DNA of 33,777 nucleotides from positions 8,564 to 42,340 of the forward strand of contig JADHZB010001722.1 in assembly GCA_015657535.1 (NCBI GenBank). The letters are read 5' to 3'. The translations under genes and the position numbers were made by a program. Below, one piece after another: positions 11,906-24,072 of this stretch. Numbering within the stretch: the stretch's first letter is position 1; each line of letters begins with the position of its first letter. Source of the stretch: Nephromyces sp. MM_2019. Its lineage: Eukaryota > Apicomplexa > Aconoidasida > Nephromycida. The notes beneath the pieces were generated by a model. It had not been told where the DNA came from and ran no database searches. It was given only the letters and a program-made list of their open reading frames with translations.

Positions 11906-13739
11906 CATATAACTGCAATTAGTCCCGCTAGACACTAGTTATTTTTTTAAAGTGGATAAATTATGCATTAACATTGGAATCTGAAGCCATAAAAGAGAAA
12001 TTTTCTGCAGTAAGCTCAAGGTTTTATTCACTCACCAAGTTCGAGCCGTAGAAATTCCTCAGCGATTGGCCCAATTTTAGGTTATACATACATTTACCTG
12101 TAGATTTTTCGCTATTAAATTCCCCTCTGTTACAAGCGTATTAATCACTACTGATGGTGGTTTTAGTGAAAAAAAAGGTTCCTACCGGCCTTTTTTAAAT
12201 ATTTTAATTTGAGTGTAACTGTAGCACTGCTGCTACTGCCTTACTTTCTTTGGTAAATTATATTTAATTTAAAATCTAGCAAACTTAAATATGAATAGTT
12301 AACAGCTAGTGCTACACTTCATTTCGACCTGCACGCAGAATAATCGTGGTGCAAGATTCTGAACGAACGCCGCTTTTATGAATTATCTAGTATTTTGTGC
12401 TCATGCATTAGAAAAACTACTCTATTGAATTCCAAAGGATGCCTTTTTTTTAAAGAAACGGCGTTTGAACGCACCATATATACCACAACACCATTTTTTC
12501 ACCGCAGCTTCGTGTAAGACTAGCTAAAATCACAAACGCAGGGAAAAAAACTAGAGCCACGATAGCGCCCTAGAGTCTTTTTGATGAAAATAAACGTAGG
12601 TGAAGCATGAGTATGTGACTTTACCGAGAGACTTGAAATACTAAACTGCCACAAATAAAAGTGTTCTGAAAGTAGATAGTTGGGACGATAAATTGATCCT
12701 ATTATACCAGCGTTAAAGAAAAAGGCCAAAAATCTTCATACGCTACTATGCGACACAAAAAAAAAAATTCACGGAAGCGAGATCTAGGAAAAACAGTAGT
12801 AGAAATCCATCATTGAAGTTAGAATGTGCAAAAAATTCAAAAGCTGCAGCCGTAAAAAGACAGTAAGCAGGAGAATAATTAAAATATCTTTAATTACCGG
12901 AAGCTTTCGGCATGCGACTCTACTCCTTACTATTCCCTGCTAGCGCGTGTATCGACTTTGAGCACTGAAATTATACTGCAGATGCATTTTGAATCTTTTA
13001 TTAATACATTACAAATATAATCCATAACTAGTTTATGTTTAAAGGATTTTCAGAAATGTGTATACATCTATAGCAACTTTTTTTTATGCAGCTTCCTCTT
13101 TACTTTTACCCCATATGACGGGACGAATCCATTGTAAGGGAGAGACTCGTATATATACATCTGAAAAAATAGCTTAAGCGATATTTTCGTAATATATATG
13201 TCACAAGTATTAAAAACCGAATAAACGTCACTAACAATGAAGATTTCGAGGGCGTAAACCCCTCTTATATCCTGAAGGGGAAATACATTACTCTAAATTA
13301 TGGCAGAATACAAGTAACCTCCACTTATTTGGATGTGCTGCATTTCATTATTTGTACCTAATTTCCAGGGTAAAAAGCACTTCAATATGCGGTAACTTAG
13401 CTCGATTTAGAAAACTACAATTTAAAGCAATAGAACTTTGTTTAGCCAAAACAAAAGGATGCTGTAGGTGTGCTATTTCATAAGTGAAAAGAGGGTGATG
13501 CCTCTAAAAGATTCATTGGTACCAATTTTTTTTTGCTAATTTTTTTACAGACTTCATGCACTGTTTTCTCTATGCAGCTTCCATTGTAATATATGCGTGG
13601 GATAAAAGGCTAATGCAACATACAGTGGTGCAGCAGTGAATGTTAACACATTCATGCTGGCAGAAATAATTCATGTTTTCTAGCTTTCCAATATGAAATA
13701 TTTCTGCCACTCAAAGTAACCTCAGCTGAAAGAAATTCG
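11906..13739. other. Intergenic block, nothing recognised
   Basis: Balanced AT-rich sequence without CA/TG microsatellites. Open frames are short; the one at 12520-12729 on the minus strand has no protein-like features. No RNA gene or transposon end was seen. Confidence 0.5.
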
Positions 13740-14015
13740 TTATTCATGCTTATTCCTTTCTGTTGCTAAGAACTGCACTGTAACAGTATCTTCCTCTGAT
13801 GAGCTTCTGCCATGTGAAGCTAGTGCATCTATTCCTGAGTTTGCTTTGACTGGGGTGGACCTGCCGATATTCCTCCTTGCCAGACAACCGAAAATTAAAT
13901 CCAGTAATGAAACTTGATTAGCATCATTAAACATCATGATAATAAGATTAGCGAATCGCTCCATTATAAAGAACATTTTCCCGCAAAGGTTGTCAGCATT
14001 AATGCAATGAGCCAT
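13740..14015 (-). CDS. Possible exon or relic, unrecognised 91-codon open frame
   Basis: The minus-strand frame reads MAHCINADNLCGKMFF, then MERFANLIIMMFNDANQVS, a hydrophobic LLDLIFGCLARRN segment, and a hydrophilic end with SHGRSSSEEDTVTVQF, stopping at TAA. Codons are varied and not low-complexity, which makes it stand out in this otherwise empty block. No family is recognised and no partner exons were found, so chance or a decayed gene remains possible. Confidence 0.25.
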   Translation of the reverse strand: MAHCINADNLCGKMFFIMERFANLIIMMFNDANQVSLLDLIFGCLARRNIGRSTPVKANSGIDALASHGRSSSEEDTVTVQFLATERNKHE

Positions 14016-17000
14016 GAAATGTTCCCTGGCATGCCAAGTTGAGCTGATGTGGAGTGGCAGGTTGAAAGTTTAGTGCTTCCCTGAGGTGACAATTAAATAG
14101 CCGCTCTCAATGATTTCTTACTTGCCCCTGGACCTAACTTTATGTGTTTTCACTTTCAGTTCAAGTGGAATCACTGTGTGCCTCTCTGGTTGAGACCGTA
14201 TTTGTCCAATCGTCGTTAAGTGCCTGAAGTATATACAGAGAAAAACAAAGTCGGATAGCCCAAAGGATCTGCTAGAATGCAATCAGAACGAATATCTATA
14301 CATTTCGATTTTCCAAAGAGTGATGGCCTGCTATTATTACTCGCTGCTTGGGGCTGCAATCGACGTTTGATTTGTCTTTTGATGCACTATAACTGTCATC
14401 CTCTCTATACTATATTACGCAAAGGCAGTGAGTGATTTTTCAATGCACCAGGAATCGCTATACCGTGATTTACAAATCGACCATAGAAAAAAAGTACCGT
14501 AGCTACAGTTGATATTACCTACTGCTCTTTGGCGCAATAGTATCCGGGGATATTTCTGCAGCTCAAATTACAAATTATACACCTTATGTTGCACGCTCCA
14601 CACCAATTCACTAAACAAAAACTTGGACTGGCAGGAGGTAGATCACGTATCAAGCTCATCGTCTAATTCGCAATTTGTGCACAAGACAACGCTTTTAGCA
14701 CAAAATAACTAACCTTTTTTACGCAAGGGGGGGTATAGCACTTCTTTCATGGCAACCAAATAATTTGCCACCCATGGTACTCATGGTACTAAAGACCACT
14801 TGATTTCGCCGGAGGAACTCCAATGCTTTTTGAACCCTATAACTCACCTTAGTTTTCCCCTCAAATTAAATTGACTCAATGTTTAGTTTCATGTCAAAAC
14901 GGCCTCAAATGACATTCATATCAAATTTTGTTGCAATTCTGGAAAAAAATTGGCCAAAGGTTTGCTTGTTTTACAGATACCAGGTTGAGTAATATATTTG
15001 GAAAATTATTGACCTGCTTCTGCCTATAACCAACAAGAAATTTAGTTTACCTTTTATACGCAGCATTTTTTCATTGAAATTTCGTTTGATACTGAATAAA
15101 AAGCATAAAAAAAAACCACTAGATACATTTTCATTATTCGCTCAGGGTGGCTGTAAAAAGAAGTTTCGTCGCTACTCTAGGCGTTATTCAGCATCGCAGC
15201 AATAGGAAAAAAGCACCAAGACATACAAGTATTCGCTTATTTCTAGAAGAAAATATCTAGGAATTCTTGTCATTTTGGTCTAACTGCTTTCTAGGCGTTG
15301 TTATTCAAGCATGGAACAACAACCGCATAAAAATTTAGCTAGCGGGATTTCTCGTGTTAAATTGGAAATTTGCCATGTTTATGCCACTAGTGTTATTGTT
15401 AGTCTACAGCGTTACGGTATAATAGCTGTGGTATTCGTTTTTCCTTTCCTACCCGTTCGCGATAAATCGTCAGACTGACCTCACTTATCATGCGTTGAAT
15501 AATTCTTTTGATTTATCGCCAAACTCAAAACTGAAAGTTTTTGCTGCTTTGAGGTGGGTAGGTACACCTCTTTTTCACAGTGAAAACGCCTGCGATATTG
15601 GTTACCAGCAAAGTCACTTTTATAATTATTCGAGAATGCTTAAAAATATATGAATTACGTAATAATCCAATAATACACCAAAATTTGGATTAGTTCCTTT
15701 TCTTTAAGAATATGTTATTTTTTTAGACAGGAGAAGACCTATTTTATACCTTATTTACTTGCTCCAATTGGTGCTGTACGTACACGTATTGTATTTACGC
15801 CTTCAGTCATATTATGTATCTTAAAGTCAACTTATTACATTAACAGGATCATGTCTTTATAGCAAAGAAGTTTATTAAGATATATTTATGTTATTTGGTG
15901 CTAACATTAATCCCTATAACTGAAGATGTTAAAAGCGTAAAACTAAAAGCAAAAATGCTACTAAAAATTCCAATTATTTAACCTAGTTCAAATTCTTGGC
16001 TCTTTAAGCTTTTAAATCTCCAACTATGGAAAGAGCAGGAAGCCAGTTCAAAAACGTAATAAGAACATGGAGGACTCCATTGAACTTCTTCCGGTGTAAG
16101 CACTGAACACGAGAGCGAAGCAAAGGGAATAGCTAAGGGGTGTCGCTGTGCAAGAGCTGGCTGCATAAACGAGCAAGCAATGATATTTTCTTGTTTCCCT
16201 GAAGGAAGATAGTGAATCTTGCATACCTTCAGCTTGTATGCTATTGATCACCTTCTTGCAACTACTGCAGGCCAATTAGCAAAATTTGGATGTATAACAG
16301 GCATCGAGATGTTATAGTAGTCTATCCATGAGTTTTATTAATCGGTTTTCGAGTTGAGAATAGAGATATTCCCGCCGAAAAGATTCTCAAATGCTCAAAG
16401 AAATAGTGATTGCTTTGCTCAAAGACGAAGAAATTGGTCCAAAGGGAAGGAGAGCTGCTTAGTGCCTTTTTTGAGGCAACAAGAATGTTGAGTTTATAAT
16501 GTGTCGTACTATATCAAACCAGCTTACGTAACTCAGCGCGAAGGACAGTAACTTCCGGCAGACGAGTAACAGTATTCCTAGCAGTTCTGTTTGTGGGCGC
16601 ATAATTGGATTATCACTGTACGAATTGGTATCTGCATTTTTGGCGCCAAAACTTCAGCTCCGAAAGGTCAGCGTGAGCTACATTACACGTTAAACTCTAT
16701 GTCATATAAACCGTGAACGTAAAAATTTGCGCAGCCACCGTTCTAAGAAACCATGAAACTCTCGTGTCAGGGTATAGAAATAGTCAAAGAATTCAAACCT
16801 TCTTTTCAGTAGTCACCGAAGGGCCGCATTGGCTGCACCAATGAACACGGTCCGTTTATATTCAACTAGTAACCCGTAAAAAACAGTTAAAATGCGTAAG
16901 GATCGTATAAATATCTGAGATACCAACAATCCTGAAAGCATGCCACAGATAGAAGACATCTCATATACGTACCACCCACTGCGAAATCCCTAAGATATGC

Positions 17001-18680
17001 GTTATGCCGAAGCCATTATAAGTTTCTGGATGAAGTGTGTGGCAGACTAGACCGAATAAGTCGCTCTGCTACGACAAGGCAACTATAATGGAAGATGCGG
17101 TACCCACAAGAAGCGTAATACTCGATTTACCATCCTGAGTTCATCTACCCTCAGTACCCCATAGTTCCTTGTGATAAAAGATGGCAAGAATTCGCAAGCC
17201 TGCTAAGAGTGTCATATTTCAGATGAAATTATGATGTTACGCACTGCCTGTGGCATCGTGTAAAGAGAAATATAAAGCGCTTAATCTGTCGCTTTCCTTT
17301 AAATGATGACACTTGCAAGTTCTATCATATTTTTTAACTCGTACAGAGGAAGACACTCATGCTTAAAAACTAAAAAAAGACTGTCTTCGCGCAGATTGTC
17401 ACAGTTTTAGCATCAAGACGGCGTTTCTATAAATGTAATATTAAAGTGCGAAGAAGTGGTAGCAGATATTGATACAGACATGCCCCAATCTTTCCCAGTT
17501 AATGAAAACATTCGCTGCTAATACAGAAGAGCTCAGATCGTCTATATTAGCTAAATTTGATGACATTCATCGACTATGCCGTACTGTTTTTTAACCCCAG
17601 CAAAAATTCAGCCATGTTATCAACTTTGAACAAAGCTTACGTACCAATTAACAATCCTAGAAAGCACACAATAGTAGCTCCCTATTATTGCATTTTCTCC
17701 TTCTCCCCCGCTAGCTGAGCTACCAAAGACCATGTATGCCGACAGCCATTGGTTTACATTCACAACAAAGTTTATCTTCAGCTACGAATCAATTTCATAT
17801 CATCATAAAAGATTCAACATGTAAACTTAGACTGCAAAAAATGCCCTCCCAAAGATTATTATGAATGTACAAGAGATGATTTATTCGGGAAGATTAGCAG
17901 AATAGACGCATCTCCAGAAAAAAAAGGCAAATTGAAAACATCCATGCACAAGGTATTAATTACAGCTAAACTGACTGAAAACTGGGAATTTTACCAGCAG
18001 GAAGTGCTCCGGTTTCAAGGTCATCACTTTTTATTCACCAATACATGTATACAATCAACAGGACATTAGGTTAAAATATAAGGATACGCGTTGGCAGCTG
18101 CATATTTATTAATTTTCTCAAGTTATACAGGCAGAAATAAAGGCTTCAAGAAGAAAATTCGAGGGTTAATTCCCACAGGGCATTCACACAGCAGCACTTT
18201 GACTTGTAGAATCTCATTTGAGAGAAATCAGGGGGAACAGCTAGGATGCCTATATATTAGGCTTTAAGTGATAAAATTATTTAAATAAACACAATTAAAA
18301 CACCTAATTATCCACGGTCCTATAGCGCCTGTTTCATGATGCTAAGCATAGCTAGGCTTGTAAAATCAAAGAGTTCGCCAAACTAACAGGCACATAAATT
18401 TCAAAGCAGCTTTCAAGCCATGCTGCCATGTGTATAAATGGCAACGCTTACGCACTTGCCCGTAGGCACAATACCTCCACAGTATCGATTTTTACAAGTA
18501 GAATGGAAGGCGGAATTTCTTATGCCCCTCAAGGAAGTGAGTTTGTTACTAGAGAGCAAGCCCAGAAGTTTTTAAGCAACTCTGCCATTATGTCTGCTTA
18601 GCACTCTCTCACACATGAAGCTGATACACATCTTTGAATATACTGAAAACTAATTCAAAACAGTCCGAAGGCATAGAATA
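14016..18680. other. Long block without identifiable genes
   Basis: About 4.7 kb of ordinary-complexity sequence with few simple repeats. The overlapping minus-strand frames at 15978-16275 are short and disagree with each other about frame. No splice-compatible exon chain, RNA gene, inverted repeat pair or transposase fragment was recognised. Confidence 0.45.
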
Positions 18681-18689
18681 TGTCTCTGA

Positions 18690-19022
18690 GTGTATAGACT
18701 TGACGTGTGTCTGCGTGCAGATTTCCCTGTGTGTGCAGATGTAATGAGTGTGTGTTGGTGTCTCTGTTTATGTGCGTGTAGACATCTTTGTGTGTCTATG
18801 TAAGCGTCCCTCTATGTGTGTACAGGTTTCTCTACATACGAAAATACGACTCTATGAGTGTAGAGGTCCTTTTGTGTAGAAACCTTTGTAAGTAAAAGTC
18901 TACAAATGAAAAGATGTGTCTTTGTATCTATATACACCGCTGTATGCGTAGACGTCTCTACTTATGCAAAGACTTCTTTGTGTGCCTACACGTCTCTGTG
19001 TGTGCGTGTGTAGACATCTCTA
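18690..19022. repeat. Degenerate TG-rich minisatellite downstream of the F-box-like gene
   Basis: Repeats of a loose unit resembling GTGTGTAGACATCTCT(AC) on the plus strand, with many variants (TCTCTACATA, TAGACGTCTCTAC, TCTTTGTGTGTCTA). It lies immediately past the stop codon at 19068-19070, so it is in the 3' flank of the minus-strand gene. Confidence 0.75.
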
Positions 19023-19067
19023 CATATTTATAGAAGCCCAATGCTCCTTGCTACTGCAGATTAAGCT

Positions 19068-22000
19068 TTAACCTTGGCTTAAGTAATATATAACGCTATC
19101 TCCCACTCTAAGCTGGGCAGATACAAACCGGTCGTGCTGCAAGCCAAAACGAATCAACGCGCACACAATGGGTTGATCTGCAGGAACAATATCCCATGGG
19201 GTACCCCACGCTCGGTTTTTGGCATCAATAGTGCCTGAGGAAGCAAAATATCAGTGAATGCTAGATAAGACTAGCTCATCAAGGAGACTTCTCACACACA
19301 CGTGAAACTGTGGAGGAAAAAAGAATGCTCTTGGTTATCAACATTCGGCAGTGCTGCGTGATATGAGGGGGAATCTTGTAGAATTGGAGAGAGGGGGGAA
19401 TGTTAAAGAATGAAAAGAGGGGGGAATACTCAAGAATCAACCACAAGAGGAGAGAATAAGTGGAATCACAAGAGGTGGAGTGCGTAGAAACACACTAAAC
19501 AAATTGAATTTTTATAGAACGCTTTAGAGAATCAAAAAGGGCGTCAACTCACCATTGCAAATAGCCTCGTAAACAGACCGTCTCACTAAGACGTCAACCC
19601 CAGAGTACTCAGTATACACATGCTTCAGCCAAGGCAAAAAATTATCTGCAATTGAAGCAAGAATCACAAAATCAGCGGTGCAAACTAGAAGAAGTATGCT
19701 CGCATTAAAAGGAGCAAATTCTCCAAATTTTCACTATTTGAAGACGAAAAAAAACAGCAAAAAATGAGGCTTTCGCTGGAGTTTGCAGGCGCAAGAAGTC
19801 TACACTTCTTAACGCAAAAAAGGAGTAAGAAAAGAGTTAAAACAATTGAGAATGAGAGTAAAGGCTTAGAGCTTTAGAGATCTATAGCCTTAAACCTAAA
19901 GACCCCCACACCCTCAAACACTCAAACCCCCAAAACTCAAACCCTAAACCCTAAACCCCCAAACTCTCGCAAATACGCACAATCATTACAGCTAGAGATT
20001 CAAATTTGGCATGTCAATTCGAAATCATAGGGAATGAAAATAAATTCTGCGAGATCCAATTAACCGTCAGGAAATCGATAAAACACACATAAACCAGTAC
20101 ACTGAGGAAAATATCGCAAGCAAGCAGGCTACTGGCTGGTGTCTTCTGAAGCAATTTTTCACCCAAATTTCTTCAAGTTTTGCTGCAAAACTGATCATAA
20201 ATATGCATGCTTAACCGAAGAAAAAAAACCTCTGTAGGGATGTTTTTGCATACACAAAAATTTGGATGAAATCGCAATACAAGAAAAATCAAGTTATTGA
20301 AGGCACCTTGGAGCTGAGCGAAAGAGGGAAAAAGCAAGCTTTCACACACACACTAAACGAAGAAAAAGATTCCTAACCCGGGGGAACAACTCGCTGGGAA
20401 GATATCAGTCTGAAATCATCAGCAGAGTACCTGCAAAACAAGAAAGAAAAGAAAAAGCCTAATGGTGCGAGTGCGTATTTTGTGGGAATGCAATATCTGT
20501 GTTTGTGTGTGCTTTGTGGGTGCTTCATGCATGCGTGTGTGTATGCTTTGTGGGTATCTAATATCTGTGTGTATGTCTTGCAGGTGTCTAATATATGTGT
20601 GCACTTTCTGGGTGCTTAACTTCAGAATATAGTGGCGGGATAAATACTCCCGATGAGGACTGAATACTGAAGCTTAAGAGAAGCAATTAAAGCAGAGGAA
20701 AACCTCTTCATCGACAGTGTGTGTGAGATCATTTACTATTTATTATTCATCACATTTCAGCAGCACGCAATACACACTTCCCTCTATACACACATCTAGT
20801 CAAGTATGTATATATTATAGCTGCCGAAGATTAAGGTTAGTAACAGGTACAAATTTGCTTTCATAGAGTAACAGCAGACTTTTCTGTAGCTACACACACA
20901 CGCAAACATAAAAACTCACAAACTCACACATAAAAACTCAAAAACTCACATATTCACACACACACACCAACCAATCGCTATCCTGTACTAGTGGAAAGCA
21001 AGGTCTCTCTGAAGGAGCTCTCTGCTGCTTGATGACGAACCATTTGAGGCTTGGAATATTAACAGTTCCAACTGCATTGTAAAGTGAAACAGCTACTTCC
21101 AACCTATCTTCAACGCACACCAAGGGAATGTTGCATGTAGTCGCTACCTGTCGATAAAGCAGAAAGTAGTTAAAAGCTAAATTCACAAAACAACACACAA
21201 GAGCTTGAAGTATAATAAAAGAGCAGTGCTCAGTACGTTCTACACAAGGAAATCTTCGAGCTCACACAAACCAGCATAAGGAAACATAGAGCTGTGCTCA
21301 GGCAGATTCTACACAAGCAAATCTTCAAGCATAAACAGTGCAAATATACTGCATGATTCATGCAGTATATACATCAAGTGTATAATCTCAGTTAGCAAGA
21401 TTTCTTCCTTCTTTTGTTCACCGTAAAGATGTCAGCTTCCTCTAAAGAAACTTGCCTGATATAGGCAGCAATCACTACCCCCCCAACTTCTATTCTCCTT
21501 AAACTGAGATGCTTTACCGTTTAAACCTGCCATATACTGAGATATACCACGCTTCCACTACCTCCCCAGCACTCCTCTCCTCCTCAAACCCTGATCGATA
21601 CCATCCCCCCACCAACACCCACTACCNNNNNNNNNNNNNNNNNNNNNNNNNNNNNNNNNNNNNNNNNNNNNNNNNNNNNNNNNNNNNNNNNNNNNNNNAC
21701 CCCTCCCCCAACATACCTGAGTTTCATCTCCATGAAATCTACACATATTGCGGTGTATCCACACCTTCCTTCTCGTTCCTTTTGCGAGGGCATCAAATTT
21801 GTAGACTACAGTGTGTTCAGCACTCTTCGCAGCAGATTGATCACAACCTCCATCCCCACTAAACTCGTATACTAAACTATTGCCCATTGTGCTATCTTCA
21901 TTAGCAAACATGAAGTTTCCTAAATAAGGAGATAAAACTCTACTCATACGAATGCCTTCTGCCTGAGAATCTGAAGATGATTGCTCGCTCACATACGGAG

Positions 22001-24071
22001 AAAGAGGTTCTCTTTGAGTAGCTGAAAGAGCTGCACCTTTAAGAAGTTTTGTCGAAGTTGATTTGGTGAAAAATCCGCCTTTTTCGCTATTTTCAGCGAA
22101 ATTTAGCGAAGAAGAGGATGAAGAGGAAGCTCTTCTATTCATCTTTGAATAATCTCTCAGATAGTATGGAAAGGCAGAAGTATAAGTAAAGGAATAGCCG
22201 ATGCAATTCGAAGCAGGGGCAGCGGCTGGGAGTACCTGAAGGGAGGGACAAAAGCGTGTGTGTATGCGTGGGTGTGTAAGCATGGGTGTGTAAGCGCGTG
22301 TGCGTGTAAGTGTGTGCGTATGTGTTGCAATGAAGGGATTCGTTTAGGAAATTCGCAGCAATAGTAGGCTCGATGGGCAGGCAAGGCAACAGACTGTGTG
22401 GGCGTTATGATAATAATAATCATACTAAGGGGAGGCTCTATTGAGCATTTACAGAGTATAAAAATAGAAGAAAATTAGGAGAAATTCCACCCTCAAAAAC
22501 CCTCATCGCATCACTAGCAATGCCAACAGCCAGAAATGCTACTAGAGGGCATGAAAGCAAAATTTTAACGTACACACACACATAATTGACCATTGAGAAA
22601 AGCATTTCATCACCCACCAAACCATCCACCACAGCAAGCACTTGATCATCCACTTCGCCACCCACGACCCCATCCACCTCGCCCCCCAACACACCACCCA
22701 GCAAAAGAGAAGCGCATCATCGCCCACCTACCACCCCCCATAACTAACCCGCCCTATCCCCCCCTACAATCTCCACACCTTTGCAAAGATAATCCAGTCA
22801 ATTCTTGCACCTTTATCGGCCGTATAGATTGGCTGACACTTTGCTACCGCAGATTCCACCTGAAGGTAGCCCTTATACTGATCAGCAAAATCAGCAGTCA
22901 AAGGCTTGCACTTTCTCTCAAACCAGCCATTGAAAGTCATGAACCAGTGAGGGCAAGTTAGCATACACTTAAATAAGCTATCCCCAAACATATACTGGAC
23001 AATGATATCAAAGTAAGGGCATTCTAAGAATAGGAAATGATTCAAACAGTTTCCATAGATATGAGGAGAAGCAGCTTGTGGCTCCTGCTGTGTGTGTGCA
23101 AAAGAATCTAGCTTCAAGCGAGCTGCCTCTCCTAGCTTTAAAGCCGTAGATTTCGTTGTTTTTGGGGTAACCAAGGTACAAGTTTGAAGAGGATGATACT
23201 TTGTGGAGATTCGTTCAATCCTAGAAACACACATCTCCGCCGTTTCAGCTTCATTACGAGCTGCAGAGGAAGGGGTAGAATCTAAGGTGAGTAGCCTAGG
23301 GGTAGTCGGAAAAGAAGGCAGGGGACCACGAGGAAGCCACAAGTCAATAAAGGGAGAATCAGCGGCTTCAGAGGTCGAGAAGGAGGTGTGAAGCGACTTT
23401 TTGTGATCAGACGAGGGGAGTGAAGTAGAAGGGGGAGGACAAGCTGAGGCGGGAGAGTGAGACATTAAAGAAGGAGCCACATCGGTTAGGCCAGCATGCT
23501 GGTTAGTGTCTTTTAGGGGAGGTTTTATCGTTGGTTTGAAGCTTGAAGATGATGATTCTTCGCCTTTCACACCTGCCGTTTCCATCAAAGCATTTCCTCC
23601 AACAGAAAGAGGGTGAGCAGCAGAGGGAGAAGCAAACATTGGACCAAAGCGGGAGGGAAGAGGAAAAGCCAGGTTTTCCGCATTTCTGTGAGGTTTAGAC
23701 GAGGGAATACCATCCACGTTCTTCATTAAAGTGTGAGTGATATTACTGGAGGGATTCGCTAAGGTAGAATCTGGGAATTTCCCGGAAATTTTCTTAATCC
23801 CGCCATCAAACAATGCATCTTCATTTAGCCGATCGAGAGAACACACAACATCCCCATCGTATCTCAAAGCACTTCCCTGTCGTTCACTGGCTACCGGTGG
23901 AAGCTTCATAAAGCATTCATTCAACTCCTCCAGTGATAGGGAAGTCTTCTGAGGTCTTCTAACTGGAAATCTTCGAGCTATAGATAGCCTCACATCTAAA
24001 AGATTATCTTGGAAAGTCACTGTACCTTCCCCACCATCCAGCCCGTAGCGTAATGATTCAACGTTTCCCAT
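19068..24071 (-). CDS. Predicted N-myristoylated F-box-like protein, possible FBXO1 orthologue (6 exons, 766 aa)
   Basis: Exons in transcript order: 22779-24071, 21717-22235, 20972-21147, 20378-20430, 19553-19645, 19068-19234. All junctions are GT-AG with matching phases (0, 0, 2, 1, 1); total 2301 nt with stop. The N-terminus MGNVES fits the MGxxxS myristoylation signal. Residues about 95-335 are Ser/Pro-rich and probably disordered. Residues about 345-380 (ECPYFDIIVQYMF, SLFKCMLTCPHWF) resemble the second half of an F-box, which binds SKP1 in SCF ligases. After a Ser-rich linker (exon 2), the C-terminal part (YKFDALAKGTRRKVWIHRN, ICNGTIDAKNRAWGTPWDI, ending DSVIYYLSQG) looks folded and conserved but I do not recognise it. 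Toxoplasma FBXO1 is known as an N-myristoylated F-box protein of the inner membrane complex and daughter scaffold. Orthology here is inferred from architecture only. The gene structure is much surer than the function. Confidence 0.8.
19891..19975. repeat. Telomere-like CCCTAAA stretch inside an intron
   Basis: Degenerate C/A-rich sequence with AAACCCTAAACCCTAAACCC at 19939-19958. TTTAGGG is the telomere repeat of plants and several apicomplexans. It lies in intron 4 (19646-20377) of the F-box-like gene. On the transcribed sense strand it reads as G-rich, with four G-runs of three or more (GGGGG, GGG, GGG, GGGGG), enough for a possible G-quadruplex. Confidence 0.8.
20476..20620. repeat. TG-rich degenerate minisatellite in intron 3 of the F-box-like gene
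   Basis: About three to four loose units containing GCTTTGTGGGTGCTT or TTGCAGGTGTCTAATAT next to TGTGTGTATG, on the plus strand. It lies within the intron at 20431-20971. Confidence 0.7.
21226..21331. repeat. Direct repeat of about 37 bp in intron 2
   Basis: Copy 1 starts at 21226 and copy 2 at 21293 (67 bp apart). Both open with GTGCTCAG and share TTCTACACAAG(G/C)AAATCTTC(G/A)AGC. Confidence 0.75.
21344..21370. repeat. Perfect 27-bp palindrome in intron 2
   Basis: Arms of 13 bp (ATATACTGCATGA and its exact reverse complement) flank a single T. It lies in the F-box-like gene's intron 21148-21716, just after the 37-bp direct repeats. The core contains TGCATGA on both strands. Confidence 0.85.
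21627..21698. other. Assembly gap (72 Ns)
   Basis: A run of Ns in intron 2 of the F-box-like gene, ending 18 bp before the donor-side edge of exon 21717-22235. The flanks are C-rich (CCCCCCACC on the left, CCCCTCCCCC on the right), which may explain the break. The coding sequence is not interrupted. Confidence 0.98.
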
Positions 24072-24072
24072 T

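Noticed and set aside
15978..16275. Two overlapping minus-strand open frames with several Cys
   Set aside because: They overlap in different frames, have no consistent splice sites or start context, and show no domain.
21509..21862. Plus-strand open frame across the N gap
   Set aside because: It runs through 72 unknown bases and lies opposite a well-supported exon of the F-box-like gene.
22593..22961. Plus-strand His/Pro-rich open frame
   Set aside because: It is a shadow of the minus-strand exon and of a C-rich intron segment.
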